Shown: positions 11,801-23,414, counted from the first letter of the stretch. The stretch is 64,000 bases of DNA from Orthonyx spaldingii (GCA_013397795.1 VZTJ01001765.1:475536-539535); one strand, 5' to 3'. Translations and numbers: made by a program. Notes: generated from the sequence alone by a model not told the origin.

Positions 11801-14800
11801 GCTGGGGAGGAAGGCGCGAGTGGCCGCGTGTTTGTTTTTGAGCTACGAGAAAGCTGAGAAAGGGCTCACCTGCGCAGCTGCGCCGGCAGCAGGTTTGGGG
11901 CAACAGCCGTCGCTGCTTGCTGCTCACACCCAGCGCCTCGGTGTGTGCCCTCTCCCGTGCTTGGGCTGGGCAGTCCATACGTGGGTTTTGGGGGTCCTCT
12001 GCACCCCGCCTCCCTTCGGCTCTGCCCAGTACCGTATATCCTCTCTCCATAAACACACGTGTTGCTTATCGTTTCGCAAAGCTTTATGGAGGCTCATAAG
12101 AAAGGAAGCAGTACTTGAGATGATGCCTCCTTCTGCCACAAGTTTAGTCCCGTGTAATAGTCACTGTAAGCCAGAAGGATGGAGTTTCCTGAGGAAGATC
12201 TTTCATCCTCTTTGTCGTGTCACCGTGAGAAACCATGTCGCTGAGCTCCTCTTTCATTTTTTTCCTCTGTTACTGGCTCCTTTTTTTTCTCTGCTGCTTT
12301 TACACATGCATTATATTTTGGTCATTAGGAATCACAGCTGGGAAGATTTGTATTTGACTTCCAGTGGTCTGCATTTCTCTCTCCAGTAGGGGACACCTTC
12401 TGTAACCTCTGTTGCCTTGGGGACTGTGACTTTCTAGTCTTTCTAAGCTAAAGCATATTTTGTGGTAGCACAATATGCCTCCAGCCACCTGGCAGCCAAA
12501 ACAGCCTTCAGCGATGAGTCAGCAGCTGCTCCCGGTGTGCAAGTATTTTTGTATTCAGTGAATAAATAAAATCCCAACAGCTTGTTGCTAATACTTGTAT
12601 TAGTCATTAAAAGAAGAATAATGTTTTTATGTACACATATGCCATTATTCTTCTTTTGCTCTAATAGGACCATTTAGGACCATGTTAATCCTTCTAGTTA
12701 AGATGGGATCAGAATATGACCCTTAATTGTCTGGAAGCTATGAAGCAAAGTTAGAAGCTGCCCGAGATCGAGAGGGTAGACAGAGTGTACTAGACAGACC
12801 CACATACAACATGTGTATATGACAAACATATTCTTTACTTTTTTAAGCAGGAATGTTAATGGCATGTATGTGTCAAGTGTAAAAATGAGTCTTATAAATC
12901 TGTTAAACATTTATGCTCACGGATTCAAGGAGCTGTGTCAGACAGACAGCATTTTCTTTGCAGTGCATCACCTGTCCTGATCTTGCCTTTGATCACCCTG
13001 TGCAAGAGCTGGGTAGGAGTAAAAAAGGTTTTGACGTCTGGGGTGCTATTTGCCAGATATGTATCTGTATGCTTATAGTGTCAAACCTATTAGGAATTAA
13101 TTATGGGGAAGGAGTAAGTGTCGGGTCAGTCATGTTCCTCTTTCATTTGCTTCCAGTAAAAGTCTTGCATGTTTTTTTGGTGTTTGTTTACAAGTAGTCT
13201 GGCTTTTGGTTCAGCACAGTTCATGGAAGAGGCTTCACTAATGTACTGTTGCTGCAGAGGACACTTTTCCTGTAAAATGGCCTTTCCTTGTGACTCACTG
13301 AAGTATTCATGTTAACGCTTCAGACAGTCAGTCTCTTAAGGATATCCCCTTTAAAAAGCAGCAGCTGCAATAGGAAATGGTTTTATGTGTTTCCAGCTTT
13401 GTGTTGACTTACTGTACTCACAAGTCTACTCTTCTTTAATTACAGTTAGTATAGGGGGCAAAAGGGGCTTCTTGCCTTCTTGGGAAGGGAGCCTCAAAAG
13501 GGTTATTTTGTTGCTCCCACATGGAGGTGGCAAAGTGTTCATCCCTGATATTTTTGTGCAGTAGTGACTCTGAGGATTGAGTTATTTTGATAAAGGACAT
13601 ATCGGTCTGGTGAAGCTTAGGAAAATTATATACCAGTGTCACAATAGTTATGAATCCTAGCAAAAGTCTTAAAACATATCACATTTGAAAAAAAAATATA
13701 CCAAATTCATGGAATTACTCTTCTGGGTTTTCTGTCCCTCCTGATACCTAACTTATACCATACCAAAACCCCCTCAGTCTTGAAATACTTGAGAATTTTG
13801 GTCTTGGCTGAGACATATCTGGGGAAAAAGACACAGAAACTTGTGAAAAGGACATTTTTTTTAGTTCTTTCCATAGATTGTTTACTGCAAATAATATCTG
13901 CCATTCCCATTCTGTGGCTCTTGTCCCATGCTGAATTAGTACCACAGAAAGCAGATCAGCCCAGGAGTGAAGGTGTAACTCCAAACCCCATTAGCCAAGC
14001 TTGCTGCTGAAGCAGGTAGTCCCAGCTTGCTCCTTTTCACAGGTCATCATCTTTCGGTTGTCCTGGCACAAGCATTAGTTTGACTACATGATGCCATGGA
14101 TCAGATAGATTAGGATGACCTGTTCAACAGTAAGGGCAACTTCTTTACCAGATTAATTCTGGCCTTGATCATTGTGCCGCTCCAGTTCACTTTCCAGCAC
14201 TGCTGTGGGGAGACGACAGTGTGAGTGGGCTGCTCCAGCACGTGGGCCAGTGAAAGTGTGTGTGGGACCACTCTACCATGGAAGGAAATGCTGGCTGAAT
14301 ACGGACCTTAGGGAAATGCAAGCAAGCCCTAGGTCTAGGAATAAAATCTGGAAAGCTTCCCTCAACCTAGTGCTCTATTTTTTCACTTCAAAACAAAATG
14401 GTGTCAACATTCTTAAAAAAGTTATTTGAGATGCTATGCTTCTTCTAAGCAAGGGAAAACAAGGGTAAAATATTTCCTGTTCTGCTTTTGTGTGGAAATC
14501 TCCTTGAGTGTATATGGCAAATATGGGAAACACTTTTAATTGGAAAAGGACAAGAATGCTGTACCAAAAAGTGACTTCAAGAAGCAGTGAAATAAATACA
14601 ATAGAATATAAACTAAAATACATTAGAGTTTTTCTCAGTATTTGTCTTATCACATCCCACCAATTCTCTTGCAGGCCTGTAACCCATCTTAAAAGTACAG
14701 CTCTAAAACTCTTATTTACCAAATAAAAACAAAACTCAATACCTTCCTCAAAAAGTTCCCCTCCTTAAAAAAAATTTAAAAAAAAGAGGCATATGAGTTC

Positions 14801-17403
14801 AGTCCTTCTACTGTTTTTTTCAGAACATGGCATCCTTTACATATCACTGGAAAGTGCAGGTAATCCTTTTCTCCCGAGATGATGTATAAAACTTGAGGAG
14901 ACAGAATAATTAGAAACCTGTTGTGGTATGAGAAGCGCAAAGCAGCCTCCTACATGAAGAAGGATATTATTATGGGGGTTCTTACATGTGTTTATCCTCC
15001 CAACAATGTGAAATAGTAAAATTGTACATGCCAGATTAGCACTCCTCTTGTGTGCCCCCAAATTAACTCACTTTATAAAATTCCATGAGAGTTTCCACTA
15101 GAGAGGGTCCACCAGTGAAGCTGATATGTATTTCAAGCTTAGGATTTCTGTACCAATTTTTAAACATCCTTTTGCATTTCCTTTACTAAGTCTCTATAAG
15201 ACAATTTTTTACCCTCTTGGCTGCCAATAGAATAATCTAACAAAGCAGATTGTCTTCAGAGCATCTGCAGTATGTTTGTCCACTGTGCTCTCCTAGCATA
15301 GTTCCTTGCTTGTGGAAACCACAGAAGACAACTTTGTTTTTGCATGCCACTTCATTGATGTCTTACCCAAAGAGCTCTGTTTAAGGAATCTGCCTAAGCT
15401 GTAATAGCTTGATAAAACCGTGGTATCTAGATGTCACGGGGATGTTGTGATTTCCTGTGCATGTTTGAGCAGTTTTAAGAGTGTGGCTGTATGGAAGAGG
15501 GTGAGAAGAATCTCTGGAGTTCGATGAGGAAGGACAAACCTGGTCAAACTGAGATGTGAGCAATAAAACAAAAAACATCTTGCTTTTTGAGACCAAATTA
15601 GTGTTTTTTTAACCCAGCCCTACAGGACAGTTTATAAATTATTGTTTTCACCTGTAAACCTAGCAATGCCTGTGCAATCAGTAACGACTGAACCCAGGAC
15701 TAGTTACTTTGAAATAAATAATAGCAGGCTCTAGAGCCACTGCCTGCAGGTTATGCTATAAACACAGTGCTCTTGAAATGTGTGGTGACATCTGTGTGAA
15801 CTCTTCCAAATCCATTTCTTCTTCTTAAGTCTTGAGGACAAGATAATGACCCACTGCTAAGATGCAAGATGAACACAGGTTTTCTGGAAGCCTGTTTTGT
15901 GTGTGCTTGTGATTCAAATGGCACAGATCTACTCACACTGGAATACGAACATAATGGCTATCTGGAAGCGCTTTGAAGAGCTGTCTATTGACACATCTCC
16001 AATACACTAACTCCAGTTGCAACTCTCTTATTTGTCATTATGTAAAAAATGCCTTGCAACTGTGTTGTTCTGCCCTGTTGGGCTAATCTGAGTTGAAACA
16101 TCTTGTTCATATAATGTGCTTCAGTGCTCTTTTATGAACTCCTGTGTACTGAGGCAAAGTTGTTGGAAGCCAGTCTTCTGTTTCCTCGTCTGCTGGGGAT
16201 TGGGAAGGGGGGGAGGGGGGTGGAGATTTGGGCTGGTTTGTTTTGTTTTCCAGAAATGATCATGCCTGCTTAGCAAATATGGAATTCTGGATGAGAAAAT
16301 GAAGACTGACTTCTAATAGAGGGTCGGTTATTGAGGTGAAATAGTATACCAGACTGGGCAATGTAAAGAGAAACCCACCTGTTTGTATGAGATGCCATTA
16401 AAGTGCAGGAAGGTGGGGGTATAATCGGAGCCACTTTTGCAGGGGTGATTACATATAACAAAAGGAGGAACAGTGTCCCTGTCCCAAAGCTGCATTATGT
16501 AGTCTGGTGTCCCCCTGAAACTCAACTCCCATGTTTCTTCCTTGACAATGGGACCTGAAATAACCTCTTAGTTTTGGTTTTTTGTGTGTTTTCAAGTATG
16601 TTCTTGCTTAAGGTTTAATTGGCTCCAGTCAGTAGGAAAGGGCTCCAAGGCTGATTATTTATGGCTTACTGTCAAAAGTGGCTATAAAAAGGGCAGTATT
16701 ATCTTGGAGATGCTGGGAAGGAAAATGTGGTGGGGGGAGGGTGGGGGAGTGTGTGTGTGCACGAATGTGTTTTCTTGTACTAGATGAAATCAGAGTTTTG
16801 CTGTCTCAGCAGTGTGGTTTAAATTGAAGATTAACCCTTTGACCTTCACGGTGTCAAATCACTTACAGATGGATCACCAGTTATATTTTTTTCTTTTTTT
16901 TTACTTTCGGGGTGAAGGGGGGCTTTTTTTAAAAAAAAAAAAAAAAAGGTTGTTTGTTCATGCAGCTGGGGCTTTTGAAAGGCTCAGAAGCCAATCTGAT
17001 TAAAAACAGCACTTGGCTAAACTCTGCGAAATCCTACAAGCAAAAAAAAAGTTTAATCCTCTTGTGCACAATGCATAAAGGGTCTGCTCTTTTCTTTTTG
17101 TAATGTTAGAGCTACAATTATTTCTGGAGAACTTATCATTTCCCTCTCTCCCCTCATCCCTTGCTGCACCCCCTTGTTATGCTGATGGGATTAAAGTGTC
17201 TGCTCTTGAAAAGTGTAACTGAGTTGTTATTGGAAAAGAGAAGTGGTATGTTGCAATTTTAGAAATATAAATAACCTTGCTTTAACTGTTCTTCTCTACA
17301 GCATCAGCAGAACAGAAATCAAGTGTGGTGGCAGCTTTTTCTCTTCCTACACAACTTGGCCTTAAACGCGGAGGTGAACAGGAACCACACTGGGCAGAGG
17401 TGA
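2581..17403 (+). CDS. BMF: BMF, Bcl-2 modifying factor (BH3-only pro-apoptotic protein), spliced from three coding exons
   Basis: Join 2581-2896, 3851-4014 and 17302-17403: 582 nt including TGA, giving 193 residues (human BMF has 184). BH3-only proteins trigger mitochondrial apoptosis by binding the groove of pro-survival Bcl-2 relatives; BMF is held on myosin V/dynein light chain until released by stress or loss of attachment. Seen in order: acidic N-terminus with DDDVF at 18-22; a conserved block QLFPLTHCCGPG at 56-67; the dynein light chain motif DKATQT at 75-80, followed by LSP with Ser82 at the place of the human JNK-target Ser74; MLPCGVTEEP at 91-100; the BH3 helix IARKLQCIADQFHRLH at 142-157 with invariant Leu146 and Asp151; and a C-terminal hydrophobic stretch WWQLFLFLHNLAL at 169-181. 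Exon phases match (Gly106 is split). The start has strong context (GCAATGG) five bases after the acceptor. The second human SP site (Ser77-Pro) is replaced by a serine run. The identification is firm. Confidence 0.96.
2897..3850 (+). other. BMF: BMF intron 2
   Basis: A 954-base intron with GTAAGA at the 5' end and CTGTTTTGTAG at the 3' end. It is A/T-rich with a short CT run near 3117-3130. I see no repeat, RNA gene or other conserved signal in it. Confidence 0.9.
3851..4014 (+). CDS. BMF: BMF exon 3 (BH3 domain exon, residues 106-160)
   Basis: This exon completes the split Gly106 codon, then encodes SAGYRLHVPP and the segment leading to EVQIARKLQCIADQFHRLH, the BH3 amphipathic helix. Leu146 and Asp151 are the residues shared by all BH3 domains. 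It ends in phase 0 at CAGAGG|GTAGGG (4014/4015). The region between GYRL and BH3 (about residues 113-138) differs most from the mammalian protein, which fits a flexible linker. Confidence 0.95.
5380..5650. promoter_or_regulatory. Intronic CpG island with forkhead/FOXO-type site
   Basis: A sharply bounded GC- and CpG-rich block of about 270 bases lies inside intron 3, with A/T-rich sequence on both sides. It contains GTAAACAAA at 5532-5540, a perfect forkhead/FOXO core, and a second TTTGTTTGAAC-like motif near 5610. BMF has been reported as a FOXO3 target in mammals, so an alternative promoter or enhancer is plausible. No clear coding exon or strong donor follows. Strand and activity cannot be decided from sequence. 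Confidence 0.5.
7801..7925 (+). repeat. MIR SINE fragment (ancient CORE-SINE)
   Basis: The string around TGACTTGCTGTATGACCTC, followed by AGACAAGTCTCTTGACCTCT and TTTGTGCTTCAGTCAACCC, is the MIR core in sense orientation. The tRNA-derived 5' part is barely recognisable. MIR copies predate the mammal-bird split and survive as worn relics in bird genomes. No open frame is expected. Confidence 0.8.
9310..9790 (+). repeat. Ancient CR1/L3-like LINE, 3' end fragment
   Basis: Conceptual translation near 9340-9440 gives PYLECYMKFWFSSSKSD and ELEKVQRRARRTM, the C-terminal reverse-transcriptase tail of CR1-clade LINEs (compare the usual PYLEYCVQFW and LERVQRRA). The following untranslated part ends with wording of the type GTGGAGCTCC and ATGGCCATTGAAG seen in old reptile/bird copies. 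Stops and frameshifts are frequent. It is much older than the other CR1 copies in the window. Confidence 0.75.
10795..10816 (+). repeat. (TTTG)n microsatellite
   Basis: About five uninterrupted TTTG units lie just upstream of the second intronic CpG block. Confidence 0.9.
10855..11230. promoter_or_regulatory. Second intronic CpG-rich block with MEF2-like and AP-1 sites
   Basis: A CpG-dense block in intron 3 contains at 11077-11090 the perfect 14-base palindrome GGCTAAATTTAGCC, which embeds a MEF2 consensus (CTAAATTTAG). Two bases on is TGAGTCA (11093-11099), the AP-1 core. This spacing is typical of stimulus-responsive promoters and enhancers. It may be an alternative BMF promoter or an enhancer. 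I see no strong donor that would define a first exon. Confidence 0.5.
11490..11960. promoter_or_regulatory. Third intronic GC-rich block
   Basis: A moderately CpG-rich stretch follows the previous block after about 260 bases. It lies in a long open frame (11493-12389, + strand, 298 codons) whose composition reflects base content, with no recognisable domain. A donor-like ACAG|GTACAG is at 11594/11595. It could be part of one larger regulatory island with 10855-11230. Function unknown. Confidence 0.35.
12598..12666. repeat. Imperfect hairpin with a perfect 15-bp stem
   Basis: AAAAGAAGAATAATG (12609-12623) is exactly complementary to CATTATTCTTCTTTT (12643-12657) around a 19-base loop. After a small internal loop, TATTAG (12598-12603) pairs with CTAATA (12661-12666). 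The whole is 69 bases, the size of a short pre-miRNA or a tiny palindromic transposon relic. No known miRNA is recognised. Confidence 0.6.
16916..16949 (+). repeat. T/A homopolymer tract
   Basis: A GGGG run leads into about 8 T and then about 18 A, followed by GG. It may be the poly-A end of a lost retroposed copy, but nothing recognisable precedes it. Confidence 0.7.
17302..17403 (+). CDS. BMF: BMF exon 4, terminal coding part (residues 161-193 and stop)
   Basis: The acceptor CTCTACAG is followed in phase 0 by codons for HQQNRNQVWWQLFLFLHNLA and the tail LNAEVNRNHTGQR, then TGA at 17401-17403. The tryptophan pair and leucine-rich segment are the conserved BMF C-terminus, thought to help membrane association. 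The 13 kb separation from exon 3 is bridged confidently because the junction joins the two halves of a familiar BMF sequence in the correct phase. Confidence 0.95.
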   Translation, partial: HQQNRNQVWWQLFLFLHNLALNAEVNRNHTGQR

Positions 17404-19228
17404 GCTTCGCCCGCCTGTTTCAGGCCACATCCAGTCTGCAGGGAGCGCTGAACAAACACTGGTTCGGGGGCGAGACATTGCACACCGCCGGCCGGATGTG
17501 AGGACTCTGACTTTCTGATACTCGTCTTCAAGTCTGGGTGTTTTTACGGACTCTTCTTTGCTGCTGCCTGCCTCGTGAGGCAGGGAGCTCTTGTCCAACA
17601 CTGTTGAAGGAAAGCCAGAATGTGGGTGTGTTTGGTAAAGCTTGCTGCTGGTTCCCCGCACCGGTGACCTCTGTGCAAGGGAGGCAGGTATTACACTGAC
17701 GGCTTCCTCTGCCCTGTGTAGTAGTCGATGGTAGAGTGCAGGAGTGTCATTTTGGCTGCTAGTTAAAAATTATGCCTGGGATTGATGACTAAACATACTT
17801 TGGGTATCTTCCAGAGCAGAAATGCTCAATTCCTCCACATTTTTAGCAATGAAAAACATTCAAGTAGCTTAGATCCATCAGGTTACTTGTTTTATTCATT
17901 GATTGCTGTTTATTTCATTGCACCCTGTGTGAGAGAAAATCACGAAGAAATCTGACTTCTTCAGCCATTCCATTGGGCACCACTTGCAGCTTTCTCACAA
18001 GAAGTTGTTATTTGTCATTGCCATAAATTAAAATTGTTTCAGTAGAACAATCTGAAAATGAAACCTTGGGGTTGCTGGTGGCTATTAGCTTCTGCCACTG
18101 CCTGCTTTCAGTTCAGTGTTCTCAGTGCCCATGAGCCAGCAGGAAGCCAAAAACCATGAAATATGGCATGAGTGTCATTCTTCTAGAATGCTAATGTACA
18201 TGTTTTTAGTAGTTTTATGATGGATGTTTATTTTGGTTTGGTTTTCTTTTGTCTTACTATAATGTGGTTGGTCAGGAAGGCTTAGATCCCAGGCATCCAA
18301 TAATTTTGCTTCAGGATTTGACAGGGAAATTAAGTACCATCTAGTCTGATATGTACACTGTACAAGCAGTCTGTCCATTACTCCAGTCTGTAGTGTTTGG
18401 AGGGTGCTGTAAGCATATACTGACTAGCAGCAGTGATACCATTTCAAGGGAGATCTTCTACCAGTTCCCAGTTTGCATGCACTCAGAGGTTTGTCTGTAT
18501 GGCTGACACTATCCAGCACAGGGAAACTACCCTACCAAAAGGAAGTAGCCTTAAATATTGATGGCTACTTCTCTGTAGCCTTAAGTATACTTAGTTCACA
18601 AACCCAGAGACAACTAGGGTAAAACATGAACAGAGAAGCAATACAGACCTTATTATTTTATCTGAAAATTTCCATGTTGCCACTGCACCTTCTTGTAGGT
18701 CTCAAATGAGGAAGAGCCTTCCAGAGAATTGCTCTTCAGTTGTGTTACAAATGTCAGCTGCAGGTGTTGAGAAATTCTTCTGCTCTTGATCCACTCTGAA
18801 AAATAAGCATTACTGTACAGAAGAGTAGTTTACTTGCACATATGCTTTCCTTCTCCACCCCTCTTTGCATATTTGTCTCTAATTCATGCTTTCTCTGGTA
18901 TTTGTGTAATCTCATCATTGCACTGTAGCATCTGGTAACAGTTTGCTGAACAGAGTTAAATTTGGACCTTCTTGCTCTTTCCCAGCCCCATTCTCTTGAT
19001 TTGCATCCTGCTCTACTGTGGCTAAATGTACTTTAGCTCCCTGAAAGAGGTCCCCAAGCCTTTTTCACCTTCATATATTCACAGTCACTCTCTTTAAACA
19101 TAAGGAGAGAGTTTATGTGAGAAAAGCTTTTTTTCTCCTTTTGTGTTATTTTTCTAGCTAGAGCTAGAGTAATATGTTTGTCCATGATGGTTAATAATTC
19201 ATATAAATGAATCTCAAGTAATATTTTT

Positions 19229-19259
19229 GGGGGTGGGTTTTATGGAGAGGGAGGGTGGG
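19229..19259 (+). other. G-quadruplex candidate in the BMF 3' UTR
   Basis: Five runs of three or more G lie within 31 bases (19229-19233, 19235-19237, 19249-19251, 19253-19255 and 19257-19259), with single-base loops except for one of 11 bases. The G strand is the BMF sense strand, so it could fold in RNA. Confidence 0.5.
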
Positions 19260-19974
19260 AGGTTTTTTTTAGGAGGGGGGATTGTTTTTGGTTTTGTGTT
19301 GTTTCTCTAAGCATGTGCACTACAGAGTTACCCAGAGTGATCTAAGTGATAGCTGTTGCTGACTATGCTGCAGCAGGATGGAAGCAGCTCTCTGCCCATG
19401 CTGGCAGAGGTGAGGCTTTCCATACTTTGCTTTGCACAGTCTGCTTGATGTAAACGCTGGTCATTGGAGAAAGAGGACTTAAATGGTGGGGAAAGCCTGA
19501 GGGGTAGTGCAAGCACAGACTGAACTGGGGACCCCTACAAGCGGAATGTTAAGGAGAAGACTCTTATTTAAATAAGAGGCAGAAGTGGAAGTGCGGAGGC
19601 TCAGGAAGCAATGCAGCAATGATGCCTCCTCGTGTGGCATGCCCTTGGATGTGATGCTTGCATTTCCTCTGCTTGCCAGGACCCTTTTATCAGGAACAGT
19701 CAATGCTACATCATAACAGCCCTGCAAACTATGAAAAATTCAGCAACTGCTTCTGACATTTAAAAACCATTGTGAGCTTTCCCCTTCCCCTCTGCCTTGA
19801 CTTGATGGCCAAACAGGCCAATAAGGCCTGTCCTCTGGATGCATAAGCTGGAAAGATAAGTCTGGTACTGGCACTTTCTAGTGTTGAGACCCAACCAGTT
19901 TATCTAGGATGAGACTCTTCTTAACATGGAGAAACAAGTACCTGAAATGGTTCCTTAATCAGGCTGCTGGCCTC

Positions 19975-19980
19975 AATAAA
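19975..19980 (+). terminator. BMF: Possible alternative polyadenylation signal in the BMF 3' UTR
   Basis: AATAAA occurs 2.57 kb after the stop codon. The downstream region is only weakly T-rich and not clearly GU-rich, so use is uncertain. Similar isolated hexamers are at 21816-21821 and 23071-23076. Confidence 0.25.
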
Positions 19981-22181
19981 GTCATTTGGCTCAGGGAAAG
20001 ACACATCTTTGCCAGTCCATATTTCCCACTGCAACAACAGACTTATCAAAATTGGTCATGCGAGGGTCTCAAGTTAAAATCTCCTTGAACAACAATACTT
20101 CATTGGAGACATAGAACTTATGCTAGACAAAGGCCGACTTCCTGCAATATGCGTGTTGGTTACTGGTGCCAGAGATTTACAACCACTGATAATATATTTT
20201 AATTATATTCCATATCTGCGTATCTCAGAGAAAGGAAATATGTTCTGTCAACCCAAAAGTCTTACTTTGCTTCATGTAGATTTGGAGGGCCAGGCTGGTT
20301 ATTCACCTAGGGAAAAGCAACTACTTTATACTTAAAGTCTCACCTACTTGGGGAAATAGTGGGAAGATTTCACATTTCATGTTTATCAACAAACACACAG
20401 GTGCACAGCACTCATGTATGTGTCACCTGTTCTGTGTTTGTAAGGCCCCTCGAGCACCTGCTGGGGAGATCTTGCCTGCAGAGTAGCTACTGCAGTGTGG
20501 CCAGGGACATGTGTGGATTATTTGGAGAAACGCTTCCAAAGAACATGGTTTAAATCCTGTTGCCGAAGGATTATACTCAGGTTTTTAGATATTAGTTTGT
20601 TTTGGTGAAAAGAATGGGATGCTGTTTCTCTCTGTGCTGTAAAACTAGAGTCTAACAATTTAGAAAGAAGAGTTGGATCTTTCTCCTAAAAAAAAAAAAT
20701 CCTGTTTTTAATGAGCAGTTCTTAAGAAAAACTTGAGCTGCTGCTTCTGGTGCCAGCAGCCTTGAAGTATCTTGCTTGCCTCCCCCAGATCACCAAAATG
20801 GCTTCAGACCTCAATTGTCTTTCCTTGAGGGATGGAGTTCTTCCGATCCCTTCCCAACTTCCCACCCTTTTGAATATCTTGTAACCTGCCCATCCTAGGA
20901 TCCAGCAAGCCTGGTGCTAGTAAGGAATAGTTAGCTTTAGTTTTGTTTCCTGCAATTCTTGAAAGCTGAGCCAGTAATCACAAAGTGACTGCCCAGGGAT
21001 AGCTGCAAACTGCTGCAAATAGGATACAAAAAGGGCAGGGGAGAGGATGAAATTGCATGGAAAGGGCTGCTGCTGGATCTGTGTAGGGCTGCAGCCTTCT
21101 CTCAAGGTGCTGGTAATCCCTGGTAGCATTGAATTCCTGCATAACTGATCACATATTTCAGTTTAAATAGCTTGTTACTAAATATTTGTTGGCTAAACTC
21201 TCGTTTGAGGAGTCCTGCAAGAAACTTCCTTGTCAGCCTTTGTTTTGGAGCTGTGTATCAGCAAGGGAATAGAGGCAAGGAACCCAGTCTTTCTTGGTGT
21301 AGAAAGTGTGATTGCAAAGACATCTTTCTTTCTACTGGCTGTTTATTTTGTCCCCTCAAGCCTGGATTAAAGGTATAGGCAGTGTGTGTATGTGAGGTTA
21401 CTACAGTCCTGGAGTTGCTCCACAGCAGTCACTGGAGCTGTACCCAAGGTGGAACTTCACTTGGTGTGGCACTTGGCACTCTTCTGGGAAACAGCAGATC
21501 CTGACCATTAGTAGACTAGAAAGAAAGGTTGGGGTTTTTTTTAAAAGAAAAAACAAAATTACTTGAGGCAGTTATTACAATGTGACCCTATCAACTCTAC
21601 AATGAATTCCACCCTTCTGCAGCTGGTCCTGACCCATATCTCTGCTGAAGTTGTGGGAATGGTGAGACTGTGACATGCTGAATGGTGTGCTATTGAGGGT
21701 ATTTTTAAAGGGAAAAATAGGGAAAGCACTCAGCATATGTGCTAGAATCAGATAAGAATGCAGATTTGTGGAGGTCTTGCCTTGTTTTACCAGCAGTATT
21801 TACTGTGGGATCATAAATAAAAGAACCATGGAATGCTGGTTCATATTAATGGGAGGTCTGCACATGAACCAAGCACTGTTGAATATTAGCATAATTTGAT
21901 AACAAAGATTTTAATAATGTTCTTCAAAAGAGTCTGTCTTTCAAACTGGCATTTGTGATCATTTGCAAAAATGCCTACCTGTTGCCTTTGATTGTTTTAG
22001 CAAGAAGAAATACCTCAAGGAATTGATAAAAGATTCTAGGACAATCTTTTACAGTTCCTCAAGACTTCAGTGGTCTCTGTTTCTTTGGTTTGCATGTGTT
22101 CACACAGGTGTTACACAGCTCAGTTCTTCTCCACCAGGAAAAGCAGAAAAGACCAAACACATCAAATGCACTGGAATGTAA

Positions 22182-22213
22182 TTGTGTGTGTGTGTGTGAG
22201 TGTGTGTGTGTGT
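22182..22213 (+). repeat. (TG)n microsatellite
   Basis: About 16 TG units with one GAG interruption lie in the BMF 3' UTR. Confidence 0.9.
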
Positions 22214-23236
22214 TTGTTCTTGAATTGAATGCAGTCTGACATCCCCTACCCCTTCTTTCTTCCATGTGCCTCACCTTCCCCCTTAGCCACAGAAAGGAGG
22301 GTCTCTTCCTGCGAATCCCATGCTGGAAGTTGGTTTCTGGGAAGCGAAACCTAATGTCTGTGGGCTGTTTTTTAAAGCCATGTTTCAGTTCTGTCTTCAG
22401 ACTTTTTGCTGCCTTTGGGGAACAGAGGGGTGGGAAGGGTAGATTCTTAAACTGTTTTAAAAATCTATTACAGAAATTTTGCATGTATAAAGTTATTCTT
22501 AAATCTAAAGGAGTCTCCCCATTTTTTGGACATGGCTCCAGGAGAGCATCATCACAGATTCTTCAACTCAGTTTTAGATGGGACTATCCTGAAAGGAGTA
22601 TTTGATGACAAAAGGGAGAGAGAGATTGGTGTGATGGAAAGATAACATTGTCAGTATCTCCTTAAATACATGTCAGAAGTTAGGCTTGTAAAAGGGAAAT
22701 TTTAAAACAACTCACAGGATTTGTATGTCAGTTTCCACTGGGTGCATTTGAGAATCCTGCCACTAAATTTGAGTTTGGGCATGTAGATGTTGGGTTTTTT
22801 TGGTTAAAATAATCGTGGCTCTCTTCTGTTCTCTTCCATGGTATGTAGTACAGTCTCCCATGTTTCCAGGTGAAATTCACTGATGAGAATACTGTGAAAG
22901 GTGGATTCTTGTTTTCTTTCCCCTCCTTCCCCCCTGCTTCCTGCATGACTGTTCTCCTTTGGTGGGATATTTAAACAAAAAAACCCAAAAAAACCAACAA
23001 CAAAAAAACTTCAGAGTCCTTCATCTGGAAAACAAAAAGGGTAAGATGAACTAGAATTTGCAATGTACTTAATAAACTTCCTCTCAGTGGAGGGTTTCCC
23101 CATGACTTCTGATTTTCACCAGAATATGATACTGTCCTGCTGCAGAAGTAAACCTGATGCTCTCCTGTGAGATTTCTGTCTGGATTAGTCCTGAAGTGCA
23201 CACACCTTCTTTGCCATGGACTGAGACCCAGTGAGA

Positions 23237-23244
23237 ATGTAGCA
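23237..23244 (+). promoter_or_regulatory. BMF: miR-221/222 8-mer target site in the BMF 3' UTR
   Basis: ATGTAGCA is complementary to bases 2-8 of miR-221/222 with the favoured A opposite base 1, and the preceding A extends the match to base 9. Mammalian BMF is an established miR-221 target through its 3' UTR. The site is 171 bases before the AATAAA at 23415, near the UTR end, where functional sites are often found. It is a sequence match in a plausible place; activity is not shown. Confidence 0.6.
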
Positions 23245-23414
23245 TTTTGTTTATCCTGGTTGTGTGCCTCCAGGACTCCTGCCTGTACCAATGGTCACTG
23301 GGCAGAGCTCCTTTTTTGTATCTGTGCAGTATATTTGCTTTGTGCTTTCTTCTTTGGTGCTTTTTAATACTTTAATACTTGGATTTTTTTTTTCTAATAA
23401 CTGGTACAATTTTT

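Larger units (their letters stand above)
4015..17301 (+). other. BMF: BMF intron 3, about 13.3 kb
   Basis: The donor is GTAGGG at 4015 and the acceptor is CTTCTCTACAG ending at 17301. It is the largest intron and carries nearly all the intragenic non-coding structure: CpG-rich blocks at about 5380-5650, 10855-11230 and 11490-11960, a MIR near 7801-7925, an ancient LINE near 9310-9790, a TTTG microsatellite near 10795, a hairpin at 12598-12666, and A- or G-rich tracts near 16.2, 16.7 and 16.9 kb. The remaining stretches look unique and non-coding. No second gene is recognisable inside it on either strand. Confidence 0.9.

Noticed and set aside
11493..12389. 298-codon open frame in a GC-rich intronic block, the longest in the window
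   Set aside because: No domain, no family resemblance and no exon-like boundaries. GC-rich sequence has few stops, so length alone is weak evidence.
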